Assembly (NCBI GenBank): GCA_035578175.1
Contig: JAQMRL010000003.1
Location: 102,784,969-102,848,968 of the forward strand
Reading direction: 5' to 3'
DNA from: Catonia carolina
Taxonomy: Eukaryota > Arthropoda > Insecta > Hemiptera > Achilidae
DNA length: 64,000 bases
Under the pieces are notes generated by a model. That model was not told the origin of the DNA, searched no databases, and worked only from the letters and a program-made list of their open reading frames with translations. Below, one piece after another: positions 33,762 to 45,362 of the stretch. Every line of letters begins with the position of its first letter. The first letter of the stretch is position 1. Made by a program: the position numbers and the translations under genes.

Positions 33762-34290
33762 TCAATTTCTAGTGTTCTTCGGGTAACGTATTGGTCTAGC
33801 CTTTCGGTTTAGCCAGTACTTTTTGAGACGGTCCAATCTTTGTTTCCGTATCTCATCTTTAACCTCATCCGTGCGTCTTTCTGCTTTTTCCCAATAAAAT
33901 CTGTGTGTTTTGAGAGTACTGTATATTTTTTTTCTTGTGAAACGCGTTTTCCATTGCCAGTCCAATTTCATTGAGATTCCTTTTAATCTCTTCGATATAT
34001 CTTTCCGTAATCTTCCTGTTCAAGTTCTTGAGGATCAGTTGTTTCAATATTCTATCATTCGGCTTTCTTAGAATGTGGAAAAAGTAGGAAATCCTCCTTT
34101 TCTTCATCACGCTGATAATCGGATCAATTTTCTTTATAAACAGTTTCATTCATTGAAGGAATTCACGATACCCAATTATTTTTTAATAATTCTGCGTTTT
34201 GTTTTAAGAAGTTGGTCAGTTCACTCTTAACTTCATTCTTAATTCGGAAAATAGTTTTCCGATTTAAATAATATTAGTTGTCGATTTAAT
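33762..34290 (-). pseudogene. LINE B-like C-terminal fragment
   Basis: The minus strand reads KTIFRIKNEVKSELTNF, then VMKKRRISYFFHILRKPNDR and RYIEEIKRNLNEIGLAME, a frameshift near 33880-33960, then KQRLDRLKKYWLNRKARPI. It is the same domain order as 20291-20890 but in a clearly different family. It lacks the catalytic box. Confidence 0.72.
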
Positions 34291-35016
34291 TTTATCGATT
34301 TTATTTTTTACAAGACTTCAATTTCTTACTACTCTGGTAATATTTTATGGATAAAACTCTTGTTGAGTGTTAAAAGTTCAAGTTGTTTAAGAAAACATTA
34401 CCAGAACTTCATCACTGTTAGCGACTTCGTAAGTTTAGAACGGTACCTACGGGAGGAACTATGTTTAAATTTTCCAGAACTTAGCAGGAAGTTTGGATAT
34501 CCCGGGACCTTCCATGTAACCGTAGATTACCTTACCAACCGTTTCAGTAAAGTCTTGTGCTTACTGCTCTTGTGTTTAGCACCAAAATTTTTCTTTTCAA
34601 TATTTTCCTCGTGATTATTTTAACGTATTTATTTTGGTTTATACCATAAATTTGGACATTTCTGTTCATGCCTGACCAAAAAGTGTTAGTGAATTTCATT
34701 AAGGATGTCGATGCAAATCAAATGTTACCCTCCTGGAAAATATGAAAAACTACAATAGCTTTCTTACTAATCGTCAGGCAGAACTACATTAATTCTTGAA
34801 ATAGACCAATTGTTTGGCACGTTTTGGAGAAAATCGCAAATTTCCACTGTACTCAGCGTTGAACAAAAAGATGTGACATGTAATTTTGTACTTTTACTAT
34901 TATGTTTAGACTTTTTGTTATAAAAATTTTTGTAATTTATGTAATTTCATAACAAACCGTTTTTTAAGCAGCCATTTACATTAAGTTACCAGTATTGACT
35001 GAACAAAACGTTGGAC
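34291..35016. other. Gene-free stretch
   Basis: No supported gene. A plus-strand 84-codon frame (34360-34614) has less biased composition but no recognised motif or splice evidence. Confidence 0.4.
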
Positions 35017-35036
35017 AAAAAAAAAATATATATAAA

Positions 35037-35218
35037 GCCGGCCGCATTGGCGCAGTTGGTAACGTGCTCGCCTCTCATCATGTGGTCCTGGGTTCGAATC
35101 CCACTCAGGCACGGCATATTTTCATACGTTACAAAAAAATCATTTCATCCTCATCACACACAGTTACACCCCAACGTCGTCGCTAATGACCTTGATGTTG
35201 ATGCGACGTTAAACAAAT
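35037..35218 (+). mobile_element. SINE1
   Basis: A near-perfect copy: A box TGGCGCAGTTGG, B box GGTTCGAATCC and tail 'gatgcgacgttaaac'. Both flanks carry A-rich sequence running into (AT)n ('aaaaaaatatatata'), a plausible but low-complexity TSD. Confidence 0.92.
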
Positions 35219-35469
35219 TAAAAAAATATATATATATATAAATTACTAAATTTTTGGCATTTTTTATTTATTTATTTTTTTGCTAATTATAATTTTGATT
35301 TGAAATTCACAGTAAATTTGTAGTTTTACGTGACACTAAAAATATAATAGAAATAAAGTGGTACTTACTAAAAGATTGTAACCTGAAGTTTTTCAAACAA
35401 TTAATTATATGCGTATGTGTGAAGTGACTTCAGATAACGCATCACATTAGATAGAATTTCTTTGTCCGG

Positions 35470-36010
35470 AACTTTGTTTTTTTTTGTTCCCAGCAAGGAT
35501 AAGGATCCGTTGCCTGATCTGGTATCAAGAAATTCTTCCATGTTTTCCGTGGCCATCCCAAACGCTTCAGCCGGATGTCAACGCTATTGGTTTTATGTCA
35601 ACGCTAGGGATCGATTCCGATCAGATCTTGGGAATTTTCTCATCACTCATTTTTATTTTTCACCATTTATCACCTGCATTGGCAGTACTGTACGAGACGC
35701 GTGTCAACAAAAAGTCCCAAGCGCCTCCTTCCATCCTATAGACTAATACTCTCTATTTTTCGGAAATGGCTGTTCAACATATCCTTAATGTGGAATACCA
35801 CTTTGATCTCCTTTTTTCAATAAAATAGCCAACAGAAAGAACATTTCAGTTAGCCTTTCTGTGCTTCTTCTTCTATTCCTCAAACAAATTTTTACAACTT
35901 TAAAAAATCACATCTCGGAACTCTAGCAATATTTCTCTTTCTCATTGACCAACTTTCCGAACTGTATAGAATAGTTGCATTACCAAGATTTTCTACAATT
36001 TTGGTGGAAT
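35470..36010 (-). pseudogene. LINE 3' half, strongly decayed
   Basis: The minus strand reads ATILYSSESWSMRKRNIARV, equivalent to the 'LYGSESW' block of LINE thumbs. After a long scrambled part comes LKRLGWPRKTWKNFLIPDQA, equivalent to the 'GRPRKxW' tail. Short plus-strand frames here (35462-35746) are shadows. No catalytic box was seen. Confidence 0.6.
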
Positions 36011-37489
36011 TTTTCAAAACAAAACAGGGTTATTTTTTTGAACGAGGCCAGAGGTACTTACGAATTCTCCTAGTGACACTATCTATACCTTTCTAATAAT
36101 CAAAATCGTTTAAGCCGTTTGAAAAAAAAGTCTATTTTTGTACTTTTGTACCGGAGTAAAGTACAGTTGATTTTGTGGCTTCGTAACTAATTTCAACAAA
36201 CAGTTGTTGGTTGAAACCCAAGTTTTCAAATTTCAACTTAAACCGTTCCATAAGTAAAGTTTTGCTAGTCGTGTGCACGTTCAGTTGACACAACGAAGCA
36301 GTATAGCACAGTGTGTTTCTTATAGGGCTCTGACTGCTACTAGCACGTACACAAACATCGGCTTCGTAGATCAGTCAATGCTATCATAACCAATAACGTT
36401 CCTCTCCTTCCACGCCCTATCGATAGCAAACCTTTATAATGTAGGCTAGTCTATATGACTACTAATTAATAGTTAAGACTATAAGTTTATACTCATCTTC
36501 ATGTGCGGATTCCAAATGTGAAATATTTTTTCGATATATCTGTACTGGAAAATTGTTTTTAGATTTGTAATAATCGATTGCGTCATTTGTTTAGATTTAT
36601 CACGCCGTGTTTAGAAAGTTTGGGAGGAATGTGGTGAAGGATAAGATATTCATTTTACCCCCCCCCCTTCATCTAATTGAAGAAAATTCTTTTTACGGTT
36701 TTTTTACAATTCATTAAACATTCTACATAATACATCTTTTTTTTTCTGTTTGTCAAAATTTGAATTGTAGGTCTACCTTAAAACATACGTGTTCCATTGA
36801 GGTTTAAAAAATGTATATATACGCATCCAGATGCCTTTAATTAATGATTTTAGTTGCGCTAGTAGCAGTGTCGATTCCCATAAGATCCGTTGCGTCAACT
36901 GAAGGAGCAAACGACTAAGAAACGCACACAAACGGACATCCTTGTAACAATCAAATTTTCGCTTCAAGAAACATAAATACGTAACTTTATTAACATAATA
37001 TGTAACTTTATTGAAATCTGGGAATCAAAAATGTTACACCATCACAGTACTTATTCACTCTGATTGCTACTATTGTAGCCTTTGAAAGAACATGGGGAAG
37101 GTTATAAACCATTAATGACTATAGTTTTAAAAAAAATATTGGTTGTGACTTCAAATTTAAACAGCAATTGATTTTTTTTTTGTTAACAGGTGAGTTAGTG
37201 CATCCAAATTATAGTTCCTGTTATTAATTGTAAGTAAAACATTACTTTAAAATTTTATTTTATATTATAACAGAACTTTAGTTCCATTTTTGGTCTGAGT
37301 TTGTATTGGTGTGTTGAGATACAGCAATATGTGAGAATACAATACAATACGACACAATACAGCTGGTTTTTCTGAAGTTTATAATTTTTCCCTTTATTTA
37401 TTCAATTATTTCTATAAAAATTAAAATAAATAACGGCATTATTTATGGAAAAGCATTATTTGGATCAAAATATATCTTACATCTGAAGG
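36011..37489. other. Gene-free stretch
   Basis: No supported gene. 36230-36430 is somewhat GC-richer, with CpGs, but has no recognisable frame. A C run lies at 36659-36667. Confidence 0.45.
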
Positions 37490-37960
37490 ACAGTTTTTAG
37501 AAGTAAATAAAAATCAAAGAAAGGAAAATATGTAGTCCGAAGAAAAATGGGAATGCTGAATATAGCTTAAAGTGTAAACGAGATATATATGGTAATAGAA
37601 AAATAGAAAAAATAGTTTTGATTTTATGAGAAAGAAAAATTTCAGTTTTATGAACATATCTACAGAATGGACCAAAAAATATTTAAAATCAATCATTTGA
37701 TCAAAGAATGGGTGATTCTTGGGAACTGAAATACTCTCGTATAGGCCTACATGAAGAAGATGGCTTTATTAGATAGAATAGAGAACAAAAGTGAATTTAT
37801 AAAAAATGCTTTACAAATTAAGGACTTCCAAGAGAAAAAGAAGATAAGAAATGGTGAGAAGAAAGAAAGAACAGGTTTAATGAAAGAGGTTTGGGAAAGA
37901 TAAAAATTGCAAGAAAAAGAGAACACATAAGGCGTGAGAAAAAGATCATTTGTCACATTT
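37490..37960 (+). pseudogene. LINE B-like C-terminal fragment, decayed
   Basis: The plus strand reads FYEHIYRMDQKIF in shifted frames, then DRIENKSEFIKNALQIKDFQ, EKKKIRNGEK and ERGLGKIKIARKREH. This follows the 'FYGHIxRM', 'FVxALKIKDFQEK', 'SERMKxxW' order of LINE B tails. There are several frameshifts. Confidence 0.6.
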
Positions 37961-39004
37961 TGTACAGTCTTCGTAGGTCGAAAGAATAAAAGGAAAGGCG
38001 TACAAGGACAAAGTGTGATAATGAATGGTAGTGACAGATGTCATGAATGACAAACAAAAAAATCGCTTATGAGTGTTTGTTCTAGTAACCCAATAATAAC
38101 TGTATTAGGTTTTGTGAGCTTTCATGCTTTCTTCTTCTTTCGGTTTCGAGTAACATTTCTTGCTTTCTCTGAGTAATATTTCTTTCTAAATTTGACTTAC
38201 GTATATCCAATTCAAGTTGGTCATAATTTTTTTTAAATTATTATTTTCCCTAAACCGGTAGAGCGTCCTACGAAACTTCTCTAACAACCAGTTATTTGGT
38301 GATGTCTTATTTACTGGAACAGAATTAATAAATAAGGAATGCTCTTGTGAAAAATCGTTAAATTGAGACATGTAATTGGGTATTAAAATTTACCGAAACA
38401 AATAACTCATGTCTTAATGTTGGGTCTGAAAGGTAAACGCGAGTAATAATTTCTCAGGAGAGGGATAAGAGAAACTTCATTTTAAGTTTAAACACGACAT
38501 GCAGTATTAATTTTTACTTTACGAACACTCAAGCCTACACAAAGATGCAATGATCTTTGGATGAAATTTAGGTGGGGAGGATTCATGAAATTTGAAGGAA
38601 AATTAGTAGGGTATGTAATCCTGTTCTAAGCCTATACTTTCTCTTTTTAACAATTTCTGAAGAATTTCAAAAAATATCTTTATGAAACCTGAGCGTCAAT
38701 CGGAACTATATTATAAAATTTTAAAACAGAGTAATATATTTGCTCATATTTCCTTGCAATTAATAATATTTCACCTTTTGAAATTTAAGTAATGATAAAA
38801 TTCAGTAAATTTATATGATTTGTAATTAAATAATTTAATATAATTTGTAACTTGTTATGAATAATTATAAGTTTTCATTGCTTGTTTTTTAAACTCTTTG
38901 TTAACTTACATCGGAATAATCTAGGATTACAATATATAAAAAACTTTATTAAAAAATACGCTACAAATTTTACAGTAGTAGTGTTGTAAAAATTTTCTGG
39001 GCAG
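37961..39004. other. Gene-free AT-rich stretch
   Basis: Nothing recognised. Confidence 0.45.
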
Positions 39005-39090
39005 TTGAAAATTGAATCCAATCCGGACTATTGGCTTAGCAATTTAATATGTTACCAGTTGACCTGTCGAGACTTCCTGAATTAAATTGC
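39005..39090 (-). repeat. Possible tRNA-like SINE head
   Basis: The minus strand has A-box-like 'ggtcaactggtaacatat' and B-box-like 'ggattggattcaatttt' at tRNA-like spacing, related to 40027-40110. It also carries an 11-bp inverted repeat (AGCAATTTAAT). Confidence 0.4.
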
Positions 39091-39268
39091 TATCCATAAA
39101 CTATGCAAACAAGCTGTACAAAACACAAGCAGGTCTTATATTTGTTATTGACTAGAAACAGTTCTAGTAGAGAATTTTTAGCCATATAATGTACATGACA
39201 ATTGTACTTATTTTAGTAAAAAGTATTAAACTTTTTATGCAATATTTTGTTCATACGCTTTCATTATA

Positions 39269-39884
39269 TACCGGGTGTCCCACGAAGAGGTTGCTATTTT
39301 TTAATTAATATGCCGGACGTATTGTACACTCTACAAACTGGAAACTTTACAGTTATAACAAATAGATATGTAAAAGAGTACCTTCGAGTTTCATTTGCTT
39401 ATGATTAATCAAAACAAAATGGCGGAATGTAATTTTATTTGCATAACCATTTCAAATTGGTGATTTGTTACAATGTTACTTAAGTAATAAAATGAAAGAA
39501 ATATGAAAGTGATAAATTATTAATGACCACAATTTGTTTCATTAACCTTTATTCGAACTGATGTCCATCAATAGCTATGCACTGATAGCAACGAAACAAA
39601 ATTGAGTCATAAGCGTTTCTGAAAAATTGCCGAGTTATCAACAGTATCGTTTTGATATTATTTTCTTATTCCGCCATTTGATTAGTTGATTTTGTTCTGA
39701 TTAATCATAAGCAAATGAAAGTCGATGGTACTTTTTTACATACATATTTATTATAAACTGTAAAGTTTCCAGTCTGTAGTGCGCGCGATACGTCTAGCAT
39801 ATTAATAATTAATATTGATTGTATAAAGAGGTTGCTATTTTTTAATTATTAAAAAATAGCAACCTCTTCGTGGGACAACCGGTA
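39269..39884. mobile_element. Tc1/mariner MITE with terminal palindrome
   Basis: A 616-bp element ending TACCGGGTGTCCCACGAAG and its complement (one mismatch), flanked by TA (39267-39268 and 39885-39886). Terminal similarity continues inward: 'gttgctattttttaatta' and 'aaactttacagttata', mirrored at 39735-39790. The minus-strand interior reads ILFRCYQCIAIDGHQFE, resembling the C-terminal end of a Tc1/mariner transposase. The element is therefore a deletion derivative. Near the right end, the terminal sequence is repeated in inverse as a perfect 18-bp-arm hairpin (39826-39868). Confidence 0.87.
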
Positions 39885-40026
39885 TAGTAGATTTTTAAAA
39901 TATTTTCGTAGCCTAATGCTTAATTTTTGCAGTTTTGCTTTTGTTATTAGTTTCACTTCAGTTTCTCATCTGTTATCAGCTCACAAAACAGATAATATTT
40001 TTCATTTTTTATACTTGAATTTTTTT

Positions 40027-40110
40027 CAGACTCGAGTCGGGAATTGAACCCGGAACCTTACGGTTTAAAAGCTAGCACGTTAACCACGCATAACTACAAC
40101 ATGGTCACTC
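40027..40110 (-). mobile_element. Retroposed tRNA-like sequence with 10-bp TSDs
   Basis: The minus strand contains 'ggttaacgtgctagctttta' and B box GGTTCAATTCC. Possible 7-bp acceptor-like pairing joins the ends (TTCGAGT with ACTCGAG). Flanking direct repeat GAATTTTTTT at 40017-40026 and 40111-40120. The D/anticodon region does not fold as a standard tRNA, so this is a tRNA-derived SINE or retropseudogene rather than a working tRNA gene. Confidence 0.75.
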
Positions 40111-40120
40111 GAATTTTTTT

Positions 40121-41196
40121 TAATATGTAGTCCTATACCAATTGTATTTAAAAAAACTATTTAAAACATGTAGGCTTATAATGGTACCTTGTATCATCAT
40201 AAATCGATGTACGTATTCATAGTTAATAAATATGAACTGATTTCATGTTTGTAATACCATTTAAATTCTAAAATATTCGTTATGAGTTTTAGTGTTGTAC
40301 TATTTTATGAATGTCTCATATGAATACTTTATAAAGAAATTTTACAGTAATTTCAAGATTTATGTATTATAATGTGAAAAATAAGTTATTCTATAAATTT
40401 CAAATGAAGTTATTTCTGATCGTATTTAATCTTGAACCTGAAATAAATAATACTGGAACAACACATAAGTTAAAATAAAATAAAATAAACTCTTTTTAAA
40501 CCATAAAATGAATAATTATTAAAATTTTTACAAAATAAAAATTTACATATGAACTTTTAAAATCACCCGTTGAAAATGTTATACTAAGATTTTCTGATCT
40601 TCTGGTTTGTTGGTATAGCGTCACATAACAGTAGTAATATATTAAATCTGCCGATGGGATTTTAAAAGATTTATTGAAAACTTGATTGATGTAATAATAA
40701 TAATTGCGTACATGACAAACCTTCAAGTTAAAGACTGTCAAAGCAAATTTTAAACATTTATGATTCAAGAATTATGAAGATTCGTATCAATCGAAATTTG
40801 AAAAATAACGTTTTACTTGAAAGCAGAAAGCGGCCATTACTGAATATCAAAACATAGTGAAAAAAGAGAAGGAATTAGTACTAAAGTGTTCGCAAAATAA
40901 CAGTGGGAATTTAAGTTAAATACGTAAAATTTATTTTTGTTATTAAAATCCGGAGATTCAACTTTAAATTCTTTGTAATCATTATATTTTCAAAATCTTG
41001 TAACATTTTTTTAAATTATCAGTTCATTTTTTAAAAGAAATTAATTATAAATCGTTACCGCCTGTTAAAATATTATTTCATTTGTTTATGAACATAATCA
41101 GAATAAAGTTTATTTGTTTACATATTTTTCAAAACAACTTGTCTTGTTATTCATGTATTTCATTTAATTTTACATTTACATAATATTGGCGGCTAT
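40121..41196. other. Gene-free AT-rich stretch
   Basis: Nothing recognised. A 90-codon minus frame at 40496-40768 has no family motif. Confidence 0.45.
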
Positions 41197-41544
41197 ATTT
41201 AACTTAGCGGCTTAACTTTCGATGATTTAGAAAACAAAACAGAAATATTAAAAATCTTAAGAAATAAGGAAAGTAGATTTGAAACAAAATCAGATGGAAG
41301 ACAAACCCAAAGAGAAAGAAACCGGTGGAATTCGGAGGAAGTTTGGCAAGCAAGATCAGCCCGAATGAAGGCATACTGGCAGAACATCAAGCTAAAGAAT
41401 ATGAAAACGAAGAAGCTTTCTAAATTTGACTAAATTGATGACCATTCGGAGGAAGTTTGGCAAGCAAGATCAGCCCGAATGAAGGCATACTGGCAGAACA
41501 TCAAGCTAAAGAATATGAAAACGAAGAAGCTTTCTAAATTTGAC

Positions 41545-41550
<6 letters not shown>
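41197..41550 (+). pseudogene. LINE B 3' end with an internal duplication
   Basis: The plus strand reads LTFDDLENKTEILKILRNKE, WQARSARMKAYWQNIKLKN and a stop, closely matching 20640-20870. The last 107 bp (41330-41436) are repeated exactly at 41444-41550 after a 7-bp spacer. The LINE B tail resumes at about 43450, beyond the CR1-like insertion. Confidence 0.85.
41330..41550. repeat. Perfect 107-bp direct duplication
   Basis: 41330-41436 and 41444-41550 are identical by eye, starting 'attcggaggaagtttggcaa' and ending 'ctaaatttgactaaatt'. The spacer is GATGACC. Perfect identity means the duplication is recent. Confidence 0.9.
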
Positions 41551-41579
<29 letters not shown>

Positions 41580-43452
41580 TTTCATTTAATTGTTTGCAAC
41601 AGGCCGAACACGGCCCAATTATAGAAACAATATTTCATTACAGAGCAAAAGACAATACAAAAGTAAAAAGCAAATAAAAGGATAGAAAAATACAATCAGA
41701 AATAGTCAATAATGCAAACAGAATTAAATATAACTAAAATAGCATTATATACTAAACTTTTACAAATAATTTACTGATTAACAATCATGATAGAGGTCCA
41801 AAACAAAAACAAAAAAAAAATAAATAAAAAATTTAACACACATAATGTGGAATCGCTTGGAAACTTACATCTTGAAAGACTTAAGAATGGCTGACCTATA
41901 CGATGCTCGGCTCTGGCAAAATGGATCTATTGCCACAATTTTGTCCATGATATTATAATTGACTATCATGCAGTTAACCGGCGAATAAGCTGCATAATTA
42001 GTGGAAGAAGATTTCTGATAAAACATATATTTTGAACGGTTACAAAAACTTGGGACGCGAAAAGGAATTTTTCTAAGCGTATAAGGATCATTTATTTCAC
42101 CACACAATAACTGTTTCAAATACATAAGTGAAGCTAATCGACGCCTATTTTCCAGGGTTTGCATTTGAAAGGTGTCTAGTAAAGTGTTATATGGAATTGT
42201 AAAGGAGTAGATACGGTTCTGCTTATAGTACAGATAACGGAGGAATTTAATCTGAAGTTGTTCTATGGCATGAATGTGGACAGCATAATATGGACTCCAA
42301 ATAACCGAACCAAATTCTAAAACTGACACGACAAAAGAAAAATAAAGGATTTTTAGAGCAGAAATGTTATTTAAATTTCCACAACTTCTTTTAATAAAAC
42401 CCAACAACCGACTAGCTTTCTTAACAATACTAGTTATGTGGTTATTAAAAGATAAAACTGAGTCAAAGATTACTCCCAGATCCCGCACTTCAGAGACCCG
42501 CATCAAAATTTTTTCATTCATATTATAATTAAACTCAATAGTAGTTTTTTTCCTGCAAAAGGACATTACTGAACACTTTGATACATTAAAAAACAATTTA
42601 TTCTTCGCCGACCAAACTACAAGATTATCCAGGTCCGCTTGTAACAGTAACGCGTCCGCTAAACAACTCACAGAGCGAAATAATTTTAAGTCATCTGCAT
42701 ACATTAGTAAATCAGAGTTATGTATCGAACATTCAATATCATTTATAAACATCAGGAAAAGTAAAGGGCCTAGATTTGATCCTTGAGGAACTCCGGACTG
42801 TACAGTAAAAAAGGAAGAAGAAAACCCGTGATAAAACACATATTGCTGTCTATCCACCAGGTATGAGCAAAAAAACTTCAATAGATTATCGGAGAAACCA
42901 AAATTCTGTAACTTATCAAGAAGTATTTGGTGATCAACTGTATCAAAAGCCTTGCTAAAATCAGTGTAAATTGCATCAGTTTGAACATTACGCTTCTCAA
43001 AATTATCGATTATACATTCTGTGAAATTCATCAAGTTAGACGATATTGAACGACCAGAAAAAAAACCATGTTGATGTTCAGAAATTTTACATTTCACGTA
43101 AAAGAAAATATGCTTATATAAGAGCTGTTCAAAAATTTTCGCTGGACTAGAAAGAAGAGCAATAGGCCTATAATTACTGACATCGGAAACATCACCCTTT
43201 TTATGTAATGGTATTATCTTAGTGGTCTTCCATTTATTTGGGAACATACAACTACTTAGAGACAAATTAAAGATAAACGCTAGTGGTTTAGACAGAATAT
43301 GGGAGCAAGCCTTTAACATATATGGGGGAATGTTATCAGGGCCAAAAGAGCGACGAGAGGGCATAAGTCTAATAGCATCCTCAACCTCCCGTTCAGTGAA
43401 GCTCGGGATAAAAATGAGATTAGAGTTCAGCGAATATGAAGGATTGAGCCAT
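41551..43452 (-). mobile_element. CR1/Jockey-group LINE, 5'-truncated, nested in LINE B
   Basis: On the minus strand a long open reverse transcriptase frame is followed by a 3' untranslated region of about 280 bp ('ggccgtgttcggcctgttgc') and an (AAAT)n tail at 41551-41583. The left flank 'tttgactaaatt' and right flank 'gatccattgtggtcat' together rebuild the LINE B tail seen at 20855-20885, so the element sits inside that tail. Only about 3 bp (ATT) could be a TSD. The 5' junction lies within a few bases of 43450. Confidence 0.85.
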
Positions 43453-43478
43453 TGATCCATTGTGGTCATAAAAGACAA
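41865..43478 (-). CDS. LINE reverse transcriptase, open 537-codon frame
   Basis: RNA-dependent DNA polymerase of a LINE. Domains in order: FGPDNIPPYMLK (residues 45-56), IIPLHKKGDVSDVSNYRPIA (88-107), the catalytic TDFSKAFD (172-179), SGVPQGSNLGPLLF (228-241), and the catalytic YADDLKLF (260-267). Next come the primer-grip region SEVRDLGVIFDSVLSFNNHI and a thumb with FGSVIWSPYYAVHIHAIEQL. The tail ends at SFKM. All three catalytic aspartates are present and no stop interrupts the frame, so loss of function comes from 5' truncation: no endonuclease, no ORF1. The first methionines (MSFMTTM) lie in flanking LINE B sequence, so the start is an accident of the junction. The clade is CR1/Jockey group by motif; finer placement needs a tree. 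Confidence 0.9.
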   Translation of the reverse strand: MSFMTTMDQWLNPSYSLNSNLIFIPSFTEREVEDAIRLMPSRRSFGPDNIPPYMLKACSHILSKPLAFIFNLSLSSCMFPNKWKTTKIIPLHKKGDVSDVSNYRPIALLSSPAKIFEQLLYKHIFFYVKCKISEHQHGFFSGRSISSNLMNFTECIIDNFEKRNVQTDAIYTDFSKAFDTVDHQILLDKLQNFGFSDNLLKFFCSYLVDRQQYVFYHGFSSSFFTVQSGVPQGSNLGPLLFLMFINDIECSIHNSDLLMYADDLKLFRSVSCLADALLLQADLDNLVVWSAKNKLFFNVSKCSVMSFCRKKTTIEFNYNMNEKILMRVSEVRDLGVIFDSVLSFNNHITSIVKKASRLLGFIKRSCGNLNNISALKILYFSFVVSVLEFGSVIWSPYYAVHIHAIEQLQIKFLRYLYYKQNRIYSFTIPYNTLLDTFQMQTLENRRRLASLMYLKQLLCGEINDPYTLRKIPFRVPSFCNRSKYMFYQKSSSTNYAAYSPVNCMIVNYNIMDKIVAIDPFCQSRASYRSAILKSFKM

Positions 43479-43485
43479 AAAAATA
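43450..43485 (+). repeat. LINE B tail, right part
   Basis: 'gatccattgtggtcataaaa' matches the LINE B 3' end at 20863-20890 and marks the far side of the nested insertion. Confidence 0.7.
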
Positions 43486-45360
43486 GAATGGTAGCATGTT
43501 CAATTATTTTATTAACAGAATAATTAAACATAGGCCTATTTGTTTGCTCAATGAATACTACAAAGTATATGTTAAGATTTAAAAATTAATATTTTTCTGA
43601 ATTGACACAAGCAAATACTTATATAATTAGGCCTAATAAATACTTGCACAGTGGACATTCAAACAGAATTAATCTAAAGCTTTAATTTTTACTGGAAAAC
43701 TGAAATGAGAATTCTATTAACACAATATATTTATGTTTTGTAATTAAATACTTAATTTTTATCAAAATTATATTAATAACACCTTCAGCATTGAATGTGA
43801 ATATTTTTTTTTAACAAATATGTAACGACTTAAATGAAATTTAAGTCATCGTATTTACGGTAAATTGAATTCTCATAAACTTAAAATTGCAGCTGTTTGT
43901 ACTCACACAAATAAAACTTACAGATTAACACATATACATGTTAGACACACGCTTACGCGCACACACAAATCTGAAAACTCTAAAGTTTGGCAGTAACTTT
44001 TAAGTTTATGTTTGTGTGAACTTTTAAGTAGGCGAGTTTAGGACCTAAACTATATTCCTTTGCCAATATTTACAACATTCAACCACTGTACAAATTATGT
44101 TTTCCAAGTATTAAATGCATATAGTTTATATTAACCTTGTATATATTCCAAAAGAATTATTTAAGTAACTTTCTTTAAATTTGAAAATGGATATTAGATG
44201 ATGTTACAAGGTAAAATACTGCATAAATTTCCAACGATGCGGTATTCTGTTTAATGTGCGGCATTCATACTGTAAATAACTGTGATCTGTATGGTTTTAT
44301 TAATTAACAGAGTTAGTAACGGTCTAATGTGAAACGTTTAAATGAATTATTTGTTACCTTTATTGATTTTAATCCTGGTTCCCTGAAATTTCTAAAATTT
44401 TCTTTCGCATAAACTCAAAAGAAGTCTTTCTCCAGCAGATATTTTATTTTTGTTATTTTGGTGTTTAGATCTTAGATCTTTTTCAATAATTGAAGTCTTT
44501 TTTTCAAAATTTTAACAAGCTTAAAAATAAAACATTGAAGCGTGTTCGAACTAGCTTGAGGTATTCATCCCTTATTTTCATCTTATCACCTTTGATCGTC
44601 TGCATTACCAGTGATTTTCAAAATGGACGTTAAACTAAAAATAAAATAAAATTATAAAAAAGTAAAAATAGTTGTTTAGTAAGATTGGCGATTTTGTGTT
44701 TTAACAGTATTTATGCGATGTACACTCACCCTTTTTAAAAGAGCGACGGCTGGGTCTGTGACTTAACAAATTGAAGCACTTTGCTGCTAAGTTCGATTTT
44801 TAACAAGATTCCAAAACCTTTTCAACCATACTGCAGAATTTATCTTATGTAACTTCTGTATTAATCAAGTAAGCAATTGATCCGATTTTTTCTCGTAACT
44901 ATACAATCATTGGTGGGCTTTGGTTTCTTCCACAATCCTCCTTCTGGCACCCTCCATCCTCATTCGACGCTGTTATTTTGATTTCGTAAAACGTCAATTT
45001 TAAAGTGGAAGATTACTAACCCCAGCCTCAACCCTTAAAAAGGAGGAGGAATAGGGAACCTTCTGTCAGGGACCCTTTTCCTTCCTCTTAAATAACGATA
45101 ACCCATATTCTGCCATTCATTGCCCAATGTTCGAGAAAAAGATTCAAGGATGCAGGATTTGCTGCAGGAGCTGTCTTACCGCACAAGCAGAAAGCTCTGT
45201 CGAGTTGATGGTACCAGTAGACATTGAATGTAGACATTTAATGGCGGTTTGTATTTGTTTTCAGTTGCCTGTCAGTGCCAATTACAGCCTTTGACCTCCT
45301 TCGATTTTAAATTACCAAACTTAAAAAACGTGCCGATGAAAGATATCCAATTAAAATTAA
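43486..45360. other. Gene-free stretch
   Basis: No supported gene. 'ggacgttaaactaaaaat' at 44629 may be a SINE tail relic, and 44750-44820 has a weak tRNA-like pattern. A GC-richer patch at 44930-45300 has no coherent frame. Confidence 0.4.
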
Positions 45361-45362
45361 TA

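Noticed and set aside
34360..34614. 84-codon frame MLSVKSSSCLRKH...
   Set aside because: Less biased composition than most, but no motif, homologue or splice signal I can support.
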